Made by a program: the position numbers and the translations under genes. A stretch of DNA of 29,979 nucleotides from NCBI GenBank assembly GCA_021202245.1, contig JAJQDK010000032.1, positions 1 to 29,979 of the forward strand, read 5' to 3'. The notes below the pieces were generated by a model, which saw only the letters and a program-made list of their open reading frames with translations, was not told the DNA's origin and did no database searches. Position 1 is the stretch's first letter; every line of letters starts with the position of its first letter. Source of the stretch: Clostridiales bacterium. GTDB lineage: Bacteria; Bacillota; Clostridia; Oscillospirales; Acutalibacteraceae. This document shows, piece after piece, positions 1 through 9,223 of this stretch.

Positions 1-594
1 TATTTATACAACTTTTATCAAAGAACAAATCATCTACTTCTTCGCCTGATTGTTTTAATATATCTTTTGCTTCAATAGTATTATATAACACTTCTAACGG
101 TTTTTCAAAATTTAATGTGTTTTTAAAAAATCTCTTTACTAAACGGGAAACACAAACTGTATTATCAAATCTATCGTAACACTTTTTCGCTTCATTAAAA
201 TTCCTAAAGCTTGCAGACGCCACTTTCGCATTGTCAATTTTACTGTGTATCCAGCTCACAAGCTTGGTATCCTTATCGGTACATCCGCTGATTATTCTTG
301 CAGTGGGACCCTCAAGATATGAAACAATTATATCATAATGCTCCTTTATGTACTTTTTATAAAGCGTCTGCGGAGAAAACAGCTGCAAAATTTTGCTGTT
401 GCCTTTAAATGTTTTTTGTAGCAATATTTGCACTTTATGTCTTTCTTCAAAAATTGCTCGTTTACACCGCCTGCAAATAAGGTCTGAACTGTAATATCGA
501 ACTTATTCCTGTCCATATTGTTCACAAGATTTACAAGCACTTTCTCCGCTCCGCTGTGAGAAAGATTTGGAATCATAAATAATATTTTTGTCAT
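1..594 (-). pseudogene. GT4-family glycosyltransferase, frameshifted and cut by the left edge
   Basis: The N-terminus, starting MTKILFMIPNLSHSGAEKV, is typical of GT-B fold family 4 glycosyltransferases that add sugars to lipid-linked exopolysaccharide repeat units on the inner face of the membrane. The start frame stops at 346, but another frame stays open from about 410 to base 1 and continues the family pattern (FSPQTLYKKYIKEHYDIIVS, then EGPTARIISG, VSWIHS and CVSRLVKRFF). The two frames would join if the T6 run at 412-417 (A6 in the coding strand) had seven bases. The start codon has a 237-bp duplicate at 2360-2596. The donor sugar and acceptor cannot be told. The C-terminal nucleotide-sugar-binding half lies outside the window. 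The frameshift could be real, phase-variable or a sequence error. Confidence 0.8.
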
Positions 595-599
595 TTTCT
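363..599. repeat. Direct repeat copy A (237 bp)
   Basis: This stretch matches 2360-2596 base for base at a constant offset of 1997, with two differences seen (a/g in the ttcacaagatt region and t/c in ctccgctgtgag). It covers the start and first ~78 codons of a GT4 glycosyltransferase gene. Here the gene continues past the repeat into a full-length-type glycosyltransferase, so copy A is the likely original. Confidence 0.9.
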
Positions 600-699
600 A
601 ATTTACCTTATTTTTTATTTATAATTTTTTTAAATATTTTCTTAACAAAATAAAGCGGTCCGTATTCAAGAAAATCATATACTAAAAAAATATAAAGCT

Positions 700-1246
700 C
701 TATTCCTTTTTTCCGAAATGCTTTTGTACAAAAGTGAATTTTTTCTCTTTTCTTAAAAACCGCTTAAGCTTTGTATCTTTATACGGCTGTTTAGATTCAT
801 TATATGCTCCCTCCTGCCAAGTTGTAGTTGCGTGATGAACGGCAACGCTTGCATAGTCAGCACAGGAAACAATGAGTATATTATTCAAAATTTGTGTCTG
901 CCCGTTTCGCGTGAAATTTTTCAGAGTTTTTTCCAGACAATCAGTGTTAGCCTTTGGGCAAAGCTCCATATCGAATTTGCCGTCAATAACATATTTCCTT
1001 TTAACGTAATAGACGAGCATCTCTTTAAGAACCGGGGAATTTGCTTTCGCTCCGAAACCGAGACCTGAATTTATTTGATATTCAGTTTCAAAAACGAACC
1101 AAGCGGAATAATCCAAAAAGTGATTTATCGGTGACAGCAATGATTTCAAAATTATCATAGGTTTGATTGCATATGCTTTCCACACACATTTTAATTGTCT
1201 TTTCCGCGTTATACGCAGGAATAATAATTGAAATCTTAGGTCTCAT
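700..1246 (-). pseudogene. Chimeric remnant: GT2 N-terminus joined to GT32-like C-terminus
   Basis: From an ATG at 1246 the minus strand reads MRPKISIIIPAYNAEKTIKM then CVESICNQTYDNFEII, the start of a GT2 (GT-A fold) glycosyltransferase. This frame stops at 1088 after 52 codons. In a different frame, from about 1150 down to 700, the protein reads LKSLLSPINHFLDYSAWF, FVFETEYQINSGLGFGAKAN and KEMLVYY. That is the C-terminal part of a GT32/OCH1-like capsular glycosyltransferase, in which the tract is normally preceded by a DxD domain that is missing here. The switch falls at roughly 1145-1155, so a deletion or recombination seems to have fused two genes out of frame. Nothing convincing was seen in the 194 bases between this remnant and the next gene. 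The product is very probably non-functional. Confidence 0.7.
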
Positions 1247-1440
1247 TTTTTCTCACTTTAATATCGTAATAATCTATATAAATTTTGAATCGAACGTTTA
1301 AACACGCTTGTGTATACATATCCGTTTACCGTAAAACGCTAACTTCCGTAGCTACTTGCCAGCTTCCACAAATTCATATCATTATTTTCAAATGCCTTTT
1401 CCGTTTGTATTAGCTAAAATATATAACTGTATGCTCTATT

Positions 1441-2314
1441 CTATTTTAATTTTAAAAATTTATAAAACAGTCTTATAAATGATCTCTTATAATACTTTAA
1501 ATCAATTACTTCAAATTTGTCGCTGAAATTATATGTATGTATACCTTTTGCAGTTTTATTTTTAGAAATTTTTACTTCATTGGGACTTATTTTCTTAATA
1601 ATTTTTTCTTCATATTTAGACTCAAGCTCTTTTTTCACTTCAATTATATTTAGAGCCGCACCGTATCCGCTTTTACAATCCTGAGATACTCTAAAAAGCT
1701 TATCTTCAATATAAAAGAATTTTCCGCCCGGTCTTGCCACGCTTATATCTGTTGAAATAACGCCTTGCGTTGATAGTCTAAACTGTTCTCCGTCAAACTC
1801 TAATAAAATCAACTCATCTTTGAGCTTTTTTGACTCATTTAACTTATATGTAAGAGCAAATATTCTATCATTAACCATAAAAGGTGTTGTATCAACCAAC
1901 CTGATATTGTCAAGCATCGGAGGGCATTTTACCCATTTATAAGGAAAAGAAACAGCCTTATAAACATACAATGTTTTTTGATTCATTAGCTTCCGGCATC
2001 ATATAAATTTCGTCATTATATTTAAAGACAAAAGGATAAGATAAGTGATATGCTTCAGAAATAATTTCTTTGTATTTATCAAATTTATCTTTTAATTTAT
2101 CATATTTGCTGCACACTATAATACCTCTTCTTAATTTATAAGAAAAATATTCGGCAAAAAGATAGGTGTCGTCTTCATATTCAAATAAAAACGGATCAGC
2201 ATACCACCCCTTACGACCATTTTTGATGATCGTAAAATCGTTTAGGTCTTTCAAAATTAATCCTTGCTTTTTGGCACGATACGCAATCGTCCATGTTTCA
2301 ATTTTTAATCCCAA
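1441..2314 (-). pseudogene. Sugar-binding beta-propeller-like protein of polysaccharide loci (GINT1 N-domain type), frameshifted
   Basis: Two overlapping frames encode one protein of about 290 residues. The first half has ETWTIAYRAKK, GWYADPFLFEYEDDTYLFAE and YPFVFKYNDEIYMMPEANES; the second continues KTLYVYKAVSFPYKWVK. The ADPF, E and PE motifs spaced along blades are typical of the five-bladed-propeller glucosamine inositolphosphorylceramide transferase N-terminal (GH43-like) domain often found next to polysaccharide glycosyltransferases. Removing one base from the T6 run at 1974-1979 joins the frames exactly (874 bp minus 1 = 291 codons). The start is probably the TTG at 2314 with AAAGGAG upstream. 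It sits inside the segment bounded by the two direct repeats. The enzymatic activity is not certain. Confidence 0.65.
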
Positions 2315-2591
2315 TATAAAAAACTCCTTTATCTCTTGATTTATTGAAAAGAGCTTGCCAGCGTCTGCGGAGAAAACAGCTGCAAAATTTTGCTGTTGCC
2401 TTTAAATGTTTTTTGTAGCAATATTTGCACTTTATGTCTTTCTTCAAAAATTGCTCGTTTACACCGCCTGCAAATAAGGTCTGAACTGTAATATCGAACT
2501 TATTCCTGTCCATATTGTTCACGAGATTTACAAGCACTTTCTCCGCTCCGCCGTGAGAAAGATTTGGAATCATAAATAATATTTTTGTCAT
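2298..2591 (-). pseudogene. Duplicated N-terminal fragment of the GT4 glycosyltransferase
   Basis: The first ~78 codons are nearly identical to those of the glycosyltransferase at the left edge (MTKILFMIPNLSHGGAEKV), including the same A6 run (2409-2414) that puts the gene out of frame. At 2360 the similarity ends abruptly and the reading frame runs into unrelated sequence (WQALFNKSRDKG), stopping at 2298. In the restored frame it stops even sooner, near 2341. Its ATG overlaps the stop of the preceding GT2 gene (ATGA), which is the arrangement expected of the original operon. This suggests that a segment was inserted between GT2 and GT4 by recombination. Confidence 0.8.
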
Positions 2592-2596
2592 TTTCT
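2360..2596. repeat. Direct repeat copy B (237 bp)
   Basis: Second copy of the 363-599 repeat in the same orientation. Homologous recombination between the copies would remove 1997 bp (the GT2/GT32 chimera and the propeller gene) and leave a clean GT2-GT4 gene pair. Confidence 0.9.
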
Positions 2597-3391
2597 TAAC
2601 CTTACCTTATGTAAAATTACGTATATCGGTGTAGGTATTAATCCCAATATTATCGGACGTAAAGCTTTAATATTATAGACGAAAGAAAGGTTAAACACTT
2701 TAACAATACGGAGCCTTAATTTATATTCAGTTAATCTGTATTTAAATTTTTGGCGTTTTATCGCATTTCTGTCATCTCGCATAGAATACATTGATTCCTG
2801 AAAATTATAGCCCTTGTAACCGGCTTCATATAATCTAAGCCAAAGATCATAATCCTCTATTCTTTCAACATCTTTATTTTCCGAATATCCATTTACTTTT
2901 TTTAGAATATCTGTTCTAATCATACAACAAGCATGGCAAAAAGGCGTATGTGAAACAAAATCTGTTGGGGTCGGATTTTCGGGAAAAACCGACTTACCGT
3001 ACTTTCCGTTTTCGTCAAAATGATCCATAGATGCGCTAACTAAAGCAAAATCAGAATTGCTTTCAAGAAAATCTACTTCTTTTTGGAATCTTTCCGGAAT
3101 ACAAACATCATCGCCATCCATTCTTGCACAATATTTTCCTTTTGCGTACTTTAGGCAATGATTTAAAGTAGGCGCAAGTGTACGGTTTACTTCATTTTTT
3201 ATAACTTTTATTCTATTATCTTTTTGCGCGAGCTTACATGCCAATTTGTACGTATCATCTGTAGAACAATCATCGCACATAATCAATTCCCAATCTTCAA
3301 ATGTCTGATTAATTATACAATCAACAGCTGTTTCCAAAGTAGCGGAACAGTTATAAATTCCCATTAAAACTGATATGCAGGGATGCTCCAT
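2588..3391 (-). CDS. GT2-family glycosyltransferase
   Basis: A complete cytoplasmic GT-A glycosyltransferase of about 267 residues that would transfer a sugar from a nucleotide donor to the growing lipid-linked repeat unit. It opens with ISVLMGIYNCSATLETAVD, has DDCSTDDTY (nucleotide binding) and the metal-binding ARMDGDDVC motif, followed by the acceptor-side SHTPFCHACCMIRTDIL and the VERIEDYDLWLRL (ED) motif. The C-terminal ~40 residues are basic and hydrophobic, suggesting membrane association. The ATG at 3391 is preferred over the in-frame GTG at 3412 because AGGAAGGA lies at a suitable distance before it. It overlaps the stop region of the EpsD-like gene upstream only if the GTG is used. 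Linkage specificity cannot be read. Confidence 0.88.
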   Translation of the reverse strand: MEHPCISVLMGIYNCSATLETAVDCIINQTFEDWELIMCDDCSTDDTYKLACKLAQKDNRIKVIKNEVNRTLAPTLNHCLKYAKGKYCARMDGDDVCIPERFQKEVDFLESNSDFALVSASMDHFDENGKYGKSVFPENPTPTDFVSHTPFCHACCMIRTDILKKVNGYSENKDVERIEDYDLWLRLYEAGYKGYNFQESMYSMRDDRNAIKRQKFKYRLTEYKLRLRIVKVFNLSFVYNIKALRPIILGLIPTPIYVILHKVRLRK

Positions 3392-3408
3392 AAAATAATA
3401 TTCCTTCC

Positions 3409-4556
3409 TCACTTAGTTGAAAAATCTGTAACTAAATTGTTTAAAATCCTTAGATATTCTGCCCGGACGTTTTCTATGCTGAATTTCTCGAGCTTTTTCC
3501 TGTTATGCTTTACCATATTACTGCGCAGCTGTTCATCATTTGCCAGCTTATCAATACCCTGCGCAAAGCCGTCGGAATCAAACTTATTATATGTATATCC
3601 GCCTTTGCCGTTTTCAATAAGGTCAACGTTCCCTCTGATATCGGAACACAAAACAGGCAAACCGCTTGCCATTGCTTCCATCAAAGCAACAGGCAGTCCC
3701 TCCTGCAAGGTTGGAAAAATAAAAATATCCGCAGCGCTGCACATTTCGGATATATCTTTTCCGTAGCCGAGAAAAAAATCTTGTCTTCAACTCCAAGCTC
3801 TTTTGTAAGAGACACAAGATATTCCTTAAGAATGCCCTCACCACGCACAAAATATTTAACATTTTTACTCTTTATCTTTGCCATAGCTTTAACGGCAACC
3901 TCAAGGTTTTTCCTCTTCGTAAGCTCAGCAACGGAAAAAAGCATTATATCATCATCAGACAATCCGAGCTCTGCACGCTTTTTTGCTCTTGCACTTTCAT
4001 CTCTCGAATAACACGAAACATCTATTCCTATTCCGGGAATGTAAAAAACATCTCTTGCGTTGAACTTACGCTTTGCTCTGTCGTAGTCTTCTGTGTTTAT
4101 TGTAACAAGAGCATCGGTATATTTTGCAAGCCATTTTTCAATAGGATAAAATATCATCCAATTCAGCTTGGGAGCACCTGTAAAAAAGTGGAACCCGTGC
4201 GCCGTATACAGCACCTTTGTTCCGTACTTTCGATATTTTTTTGCTGCCAGCCGAGTAAAAACTCCCATTACAGGCTCATTAGTCATTATTATATCATAAT
4301 GACGCTCAGCAAGCATTTTTTTAATCTGCCTATATCCGTTAAAATTTGATATTCTGAACGGAGATCTTGCCAAATCAACAACATCTATCGATACAGGTAA
4401 ATCTCCTAATTTATTTTTTAATATATCAAGTTTATTTGAAACATTTGAGCAAACTATATCAACTGAATACCCGTTGTCAATGAAATTTTTAATATGTGGT
4501 GCCCAAAACTGCGACAAATGAAGCTCGGTTGCAGTCAGCAGAATTTTCTTACTCAC
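3409..4556 (-). pseudogene. EpsD-like GT4 glycosyltransferase, one frameshift
   Basis: Two frames together give a 382-residue family-4 glycosyltransferase resembling EpsD and PglA-type enzymes. The N-half has HLSQFWAPHIKNFI, LYTAHGFHFFTGAPKLNW and INTEDYDRAKRKF. The C-half has SAADIFIFPTLQEGLPVALM, the E-x7-E donor-binding motif, then EAMASGLPVLCSDIRGN. The frames meet at the A7 run 3772-3778: one extra base there gives KIFFLGYGKDISEMCSAAD and a length that is an exact multiple of three. The GTG start at 4554-4556 overlaps the upstream tktC stop by four bases (GTGA), so the genes are translationally coupled. Without the extra base the catalytic C-lobe would not be made. Confidence 0.82.
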
Positions 4557-5482
4557 GCAACAACTTCCTTTATCTTTTTAGTAATGCCTTCCGCGTTAAT
4601 GCCTACCTGTTCACGCAGATAAGCCTGACTTCCCACTTCAACGCAGTAGAAATCATCAATGCCTATTCTGCGGAGCTTAGCTTTTCCGCCACATTCAGCC
4701 ATAACCTCCGCAACTGCGCTGCCGAAGCCTGCGACAATATTATGCTCCTCTATTGTGAAAATGTAATCAAATCTGTCTGCACAGTCCCTGATTACCTCTT
4801 TATCTATCGGCTTAACCGTAGGAAAGCTGTACTGCTCAACACCTATTCCGCTTTCTTCAAGCATATCACAGGCCTTTTGAGTTTCCTCTAAAATTGCGCC
4901 GGTTGAAAATACCGCAGTCTTTACGGGCAAATTTTTAGCGTCTCTCAGCTTGTATGCCTTTCCGATTGTAAATTCTTTGAGATTGGCATTTATGGTTTTT
5001 TCGCCGCCTCTGCCGAGCCTTAAATAGCAGGTTCCGTCGGTGTCGGCAATTTTCTTTACTGCAAGCTCAGCCTCTTTCGGATCTCCCGGGCAAATAACCG
5101 TAACTCCGGGCAATGCGCGCAGAACGGCTATATCCTCAGTAGCGTGATGGCTCATACCCAACGAGCCGTATACATAACCTCCGCCTACGCAAATTATATT
5201 AACATTGGCGTTATGATAAGCGCAGTCATTTCTTATCTGCTCCAAACAGCGCAGAGTAGGGAAATTGCCTATTGAATATGTAAACACCTTTTTGCCTTCA
5301 AGCGCCATACCGGCTGCCATACCTGTCATATTTTGCTCTGCAATTCCCGCATTCACAAATTGGTCGGGGAGCGTTTCCCAAAAATTTTTCAGAACACCGA
5401 ATCCCAAATCGCCCGTTACAAGCTCAATATTCCTGTCCTTTTTGCCAAGCTCGGTCAGCGTGCGGATTACCGTATCTCTCAT
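4553..5482 (-). CDS. Transketolase, C-terminal subunit (pyrimidine-binding and C-terminal domains)
   Basis: This 309-residue protein is the C-terminal half of a split transketolase. With the neighbouring N-half it would transfer two-carbon ketol units between sugar phosphates using thiamine diphosphate in the cytoplasm. It starts with the pyrimidine-binding domain (ELGKKDRNIELVTGDLGFGV, FVNAGIAEQNMTGMAAGMAL with the catalytic Glu of the AEQ motif), followed by MSHHATEDIAVLRALPGVTV and a C-terminal domain with IEEHNIVAGFGSAVAEVM. Its ATG overlaps the N-half stop (ATGA), typical of obligate partners. Such split pairs also include DXS-like and sulfo-sugar variants, so the true substrate could be a special sugar of this polysaccharide rather than a pentose-pathway intermediate. 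Confidence 0.9.
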   Translation of the reverse strand: MRDTVIRTLTELGKKDRNIELVTGDLGFGVLKNFWETLPDQFVNAGIAEQNMTGMAAGMALEGKKVFTYSIGNFPTLRCLEQIRNDCAYHNANVNIICVGGGYVYGSLGMSHHATEDIAVLRALPGVTVICPGDPKEAELAVKKIADTDGTCYLRLGRGGEKTINANLKEFTIGKAYKLRDAKNLPVKTAVFSTGAILEETQKACDMLEESGIGVEQYSFPTVKPIDKEVIRDCADRFDYIFTIEEHNIVAGFGSAVAEVMAECGGKAKLRRIGIDDFYCVEVGSQAYLREQVGINAEGITKKIKEVVA

Positions 5483-6414
5483 CTGTCCTCAACCTCCCTT
5501 GTGTAGAATGTGGGATGATATGTTTCCGAAACCGTATGTCTGCAATTCTCCGGTTCTGGAGCAATTTCCGGGCAGCCGTCGGGAGTATACGGGTCAACAA
5601 CTGTATCGGGTTTTGTCTTGTGCAGTTCATTGACCGCACAGTTGTATTCCCATCCGTCATGTGGAAATCTGTAATGCCAAAGGATGTCCATTTCCATAAA
5701 CGAAACGCCCTTTCCCTTTACTGTGTTTGCAATTACCACAGTCGGCTTGTTTTCGGGGTTTGACGTATCTGTCATAGCATTTCTGAGCTCATCATGGTTG
5801 TGCCCGTCAACAACAATTACATTCCAGCCGAAGCCTGTCCAGCGCTTAATCATATCAACCTCAAGCGTGTTGTTGCAATAATCAAGGCTCTGCATATGAT
5901 TGTGGTCGACAGCAGCGACAAGATTGTCTAATTTATAATGATTTGCAAATTCTGCCGCTTCCCAAACAGAACCCTCGTTACATTCGCCGTCACCCATAAC
6001 CACAAAGGAGCGGAAGCCTTTTCCGTCTTGCTTAGCGGCAAGCGCCCGTCCTGCGGCAACGGGAAGTCCGTGCCCGAGGGAGCCGGTTGAAAAGTCAATT
6101 CCGGGAAGATGATGAGAAACATGCCCCGAAAGCCTGCTTCCGTCGGAATAATGAGTTTTCAGCTCCTCTATAGGGAAAAAGCCGTTTTCTGCAATTGCAG
6201 CATACACGGCTGCGCCTGCATGTCCTTTACTGAGGATAAAACGGTCTCTTTCGTCCCATTCGGGATTATTTTTGTCAAATTTCAGTATGTCGGTATACAG
6301 AACACCCATAATATCGGCAACCGACAAAATTGCTCCTATATGGCTGCCGCCCGACAGATGAGTCATTTCTATTCCGTGGCGGCGTATAAGCCACGCAAGC
6401 TCCTTACTTGTCAT
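5479..6414 (-). CDS. Transketolase, N-terminal subunit (thiamine diphosphate-binding domain)
   Basis: The 311-residue N-half of a split transketolase. It carries the conserved SGGSHIGAILSVADIM and SKGHAGAAVYA histidines, GHVSHHLPGIDFSTGSLGHG, and the diphosphate/magnesium motif GDGECNEGSVWEAA about 25 residues before VAAVDHNHMQ. It ends with a longer than usual tail (about 40 residues after the WHYRFP motif, containing several His, Cys and Pro residues). It is encoded between the EpsG-like polymerase and the transketolase C-half, inside the polysaccharide operon, which suggests a role in making a sugar precursor for the polymer. Start: ATG at 6414 after GAGAGGATAGGG. Confidence 0.9.
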   Translation of the reverse strand: MTSKELAWLIRRHGIEMTHLSGGSHIGAILSVADIMGVLYTDILKFDKNNPEWDERDRFILSKGHAGAAVYAAIAENGFFPIEELKTHYSDGSRLSGHVSHHLPGIDFSTGSLGHGLPVAAGRALAAKQDGKGFRSFVVMGDGECNEGSVWEAAEFANHYKLDNLVAAVDHNHMQSLDYCNNTLEVDMIKRWTGFGWNVIVVDGHNHDELRNAMTDTSNPENKPTVVIANTVKGKGVSFMEMDILWHYRFPHDGWEYNCAVNELHKTKPDTVVDPYTPDGCPEIAPEPENCRHTVSETYHPTFYTREVEDR

Positions 6415-6495
6415 AAATCCCTATCCTCTCTTTTAAACCATTGCATTTAGGTTTGATTTTACAACTAATCGGCAATTAATAATACATAATACTGC

Positions 6496-7618
6496 TTAAC
6501 TTATAGTTCCTGTTAAATCGCTGACATAATATGAAAATTCTTGTGAATAAAAATATAAAACTAAAATACATATATAAACCGGCATAACTATTTTTCTGTC
6601 GTTCGGCGTAAACGAAACTCTCAATAAATACGGAATTAATATTAAATCATATACTTCACAATATATCGGTATCCTGCCGATTAAAATACCGCTCGTAAAC
6701 ATACCTACCAAATAAAATAATGCGGTAGTGAGCGACATATTTATACAAATCGGTAACATTGTGTTTTTTTCGTAATACTCTTTAAGAATATCTCTTTTCC
6801 AAAATGCAACAGCCGGAGGAATTGCATAGAAAAGAACTCTGAGCGGATTCACGCCGTCGTCCTCGTCAAACTGCGAGGTTGAACCGGAATAAACTGTACC
6901 TCCTAAAGCACTGTCAACTCCATCAAAAAACGGTTCGGCAAAGATGCAAATTAAAATTATTGCAATAATAAACAGCCCTATTCTTCTGCTCCAAGGCCTG
7001 CATCGCACTACAAAATAAACCGGTATCATCAGCAGTGCCGTCATATGGAAGGTAGACATAAGCAAAACAACAATTGTAAACCTGACAAACTTACCGTCTC
7101 TAATCCAATCACAGCATAAAAACAGCACGGCGACGCAGATAAACTGGCGCATACCGTTCATCATCCATGTAAAAGTCAGCATTGAAATAAAAAGAAAGGC
7201 GCTGAAGAAAAAATTAACAGAATATTTTCTGAGAACTATCATTATGCAGGCACCGGAAACAATTGCAATAGTCATCAGCCACCATTGAAAATCGTCAGAA
7301 ATAAAGCATTTAAAAAACAAATTAAAAATATCAAATCCGGGATTTTTACCGTCCCAATTTATCTCGCTCCATCCTGTTGAAAAATCAGAGCTTATGCTGT
7401 TAAATGATCCGATATAAGTAGACGTATCAGCAATGTAGGTTCTCATTCCAATCCAAAAGATAAAATATCCGAACACAACTATTGCGTAACCGAGGGGTAT
7501 TTTTTTGAATTCCCTGCTGAATATTATAATCCGTGAGCAAAATTTCTTCCTTGTGACCTAAGGAATATATAAAATAAATCAAGGGTGCCCACAGCAGCAT
7601 TGACCAATAAATTATCAT
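6496..7618 (-). pseudogene. EpsG-like polysaccharide polymerase (Wzy type), one frameshift
   Basis: A hydrophobic protein of about 373 residues in two frames. It has the EpsG-family landmarks: RTYIADTSTYIGSF near residue 60, GKNPGFDIFNLFFKCFISDD, MMNGMRQFICVAVLF and STFHMTALLMIPVYF, among about ten membrane segments. EpsG-like proteins polymerise lipid-linked repeat units outside the membrane. The N-terminal frame (starting IIYWSMLLWAPLIYFIYSLG) joins the main frame when one base is removed from the T7 run 7500-7506, giving QKKIPLGYAIVVFGYFIFW and an exact 374-codon length. The next gene upstream is the initiating sugar transferase. If the frameshift is real, an internal ATG near 7476 could still make a protein lacking the first membrane segment. 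Confidence 0.8.
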
Positions 7619-7703
7619 TAACTAAAAACCCTCACAAGCTAAAATAAGCTCCGCTTTGTATTCAACCGACCAACCTTGAGAAAAACATCTGCCTGCATAA
7701 AGC

Positions 7704-8405
7704 TCATGCAGTCTGAATCTGCACTGCTTCACTCGTTCCGTTACGCTCGCTTATCTGCTCCACGTAAAGCTGATGTTCCTCAATAATCGGAATAATCTCT
7801 TTCGGCACCTTGTCGGAGTGTGTAATAACCTTGTAAATCGTCCAAAATATTAAACGAATATCACCGAAAAAGGTGTGATTTTCTCTATAATACAATTGAA
7901 GCTTTAATTTCAGCGGTCTGATATATTTTAAATACGCTTCATCCGGATCCTCTGCTTTAGTAAAGGTTTCAAACTGAGCAATATTTGCCATACTTGCGTA
8001 ATCGGTAATTCCGGGCTTTAAATCAAGAATTCTTTTCTCGGATTCCGTGTACATATCAACATAAACCTTCAGCTCAGGTCTGGGTCCTACAAAGCTCATA
8101 TCGCCTTTAAATACATTTATAAGCTGGGGAAGCTCGTCAAGCTTGGTTTTTCGCAAAAAATGACCTGTCCTCGTAATTCTGTCATCATTATCGCCGACAT
8201 CCCATTTCCCTTTTCCTTCGCAGTCCTTAACCATCGAACGAAATTTAAAAATTCTGAAGGTTTTTCCGTTTTTTTCTATACGAGGACCTCTGAAAAACAC
8301 TCCGCCGGGGCTGTCAAAAACAATCATCAAAGATAAGACTAAAAGGACAGGAGAAAGTATAATCAGTCCTATGCCGCTTGCCGCAATATCAAAAGCTCTT
8401 TTCAT
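7704..8405 (-). CDS. Initiating sugar transferase (monotopic phosphoglycosyl transferase)
   Basis: This 233-residue protein belongs to the bacterial sugar transferase family (PglC/WcaJ-like). Such enzymes transfer a phosphosugar to undecaprenyl phosphate and so start each repeat unit. It has one N-terminal re-entrant hydrophobic helix (residues about 5-27, GIGLIILSPVLLVLSLMIV), then GPRIEKNGKTFRIFKFRSM, the catalytic Asp-Glu in KLDELPQLINV, and MSFVGPRPE near the active site. The C-terminal ~40 residues are an extra acidic tail. The SDR gene ends 20 bp upstream and the EpsG-like gene starts about 85 bp downstream. Which sugar is used is not evident. Confidence 0.93.
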   Translation of the reverse strand: MKRAFDIAASGIGLIILSPVLLVLSLMIVFDSPGGVFFRGPRIEKNGKTFRIFKFRSMVKDCEGKGKWDVGDNDDRITRTGHFLRKTKLDELPQLINVFKGDMSFVGPRPELKVYVDMYTESEKRILDLKPGITDYASMANIAQFETFTKAEDPDEAYLKYIRPLKLKLQLYYRENHTFFGDIRLIFWTIYKVITHSDKVPKEIIPIIEEHQLYVEQISERNGTSEAVQIQTA

Positions 8406-8425
8406 AGCAAATACCCCGCCTATTA

Positions 8426-9184
8426 TTACATATTCGCTCCGTCTACCGGAACAATAGCCGAAGGCATAAATGAAGCCTGTTCACTTGCCATAAAAAGGAC
8501 AACATCGGCAATTTCTTTCGGAGTGCCGAAACGGTTGATTGCCTGATGATGTCTGAGAAAATCTTCACATCTTGCCGTGTCGGTTCTGGTATAATTATCC
8601 CAATAACTTCCGGGGAATGCAACTGCACCTGGCTGCACCGAGCTCATTACTACACCCCTAGGGGCAAGCGAACGTCCGACCGTTGTAACATAGGCGTCAA
8701 GAAACGCCTTTGCCGAAGCATACAAAGGATTGCCTCTCAGCATTTTTGCAGAAATAGAAGAAATCTGTATAACTCTGCCCCAACCCTTTTCTATCATAGG
8801 CGGGATAAGAACGCTGTTCATGTCAATAGATGCAACTGCATTAAATTTAAGCGCATAATTCCATTCCTCGGCGCCTCCGAGAGGATTTCTGCTTATAAGA
8901 GAACCGCCGACATTATGTACCACTATATCAAATACGCCGTATTCGTCAATCAACGCTTGCGCGAACTGCTTGGTGTCGCAGGTCATAATATCCTCAATGA
9001 CATAATTAAACGAAGGACAGCCCAGGTCCAGCGCTTCCTTTTTGACCTCTTTCATAAGCTCTTCGGTTCTCGCCACGGCAACTATGTTTGCACCCTCTTG
9101 CGCAAACGCAAGCGCTATACCCTTGCCTATGCCTTTGCTCGCTCCTACAATCAAAACATTTTTATTTTTTATTTTGAGTTCCAT
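8426..9184 (-). CDS. Short-chain dehydrogenase/reductase (SDR)
   Basis: A classical SDR of about 252 residues. The Rossmann glycine motif GASKGIGKG lies near residue 14, HNVGG is the NNAG equivalent, the catalytic serine is in ISSISA, and YASAK gives the Tyr-x3-Lys pair. It ends IVPVDGANM, as usual for the family. It should catalyse an NAD(P)-dependent oxidation or reduction of an alcohol or ketone. As first gene of the polysaccharide operon it may act on a nucleotide sugar or polyol, but this is inferred from position only. The ATG at 9184 is preferred over the upstream in-frame start at 9238 because GGAGAGGAC lies directly before it. Confidence 0.88.
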   Translation of the reverse strand: MELKIKNKNVLIVGASKGIGKGIALAFAQEGANIVAVARTEELMKEVKKEALDLGCPSFNYVIEDIMTCDTKQFAQALIDEYGVFDIVVHNVGGSLISRNPLGGAEEWNYALKFNAVASIDMNSVLIPPMIEKGWGRVIQISSISAKMLRGNPLYASAKAFLDAYVTTVGRSLAPRGVVMSSVQPGAVAFPGSYWDNYTRTDTARCEDFLRHHQAINRFGTPKEIADVVLFMASEQASFMPSAIVPVDGANM

Positions 9185-9223
9185 ATGTCCTCTCTCCAAA
9201 GCTAATTTTAGACAGCAAATATA

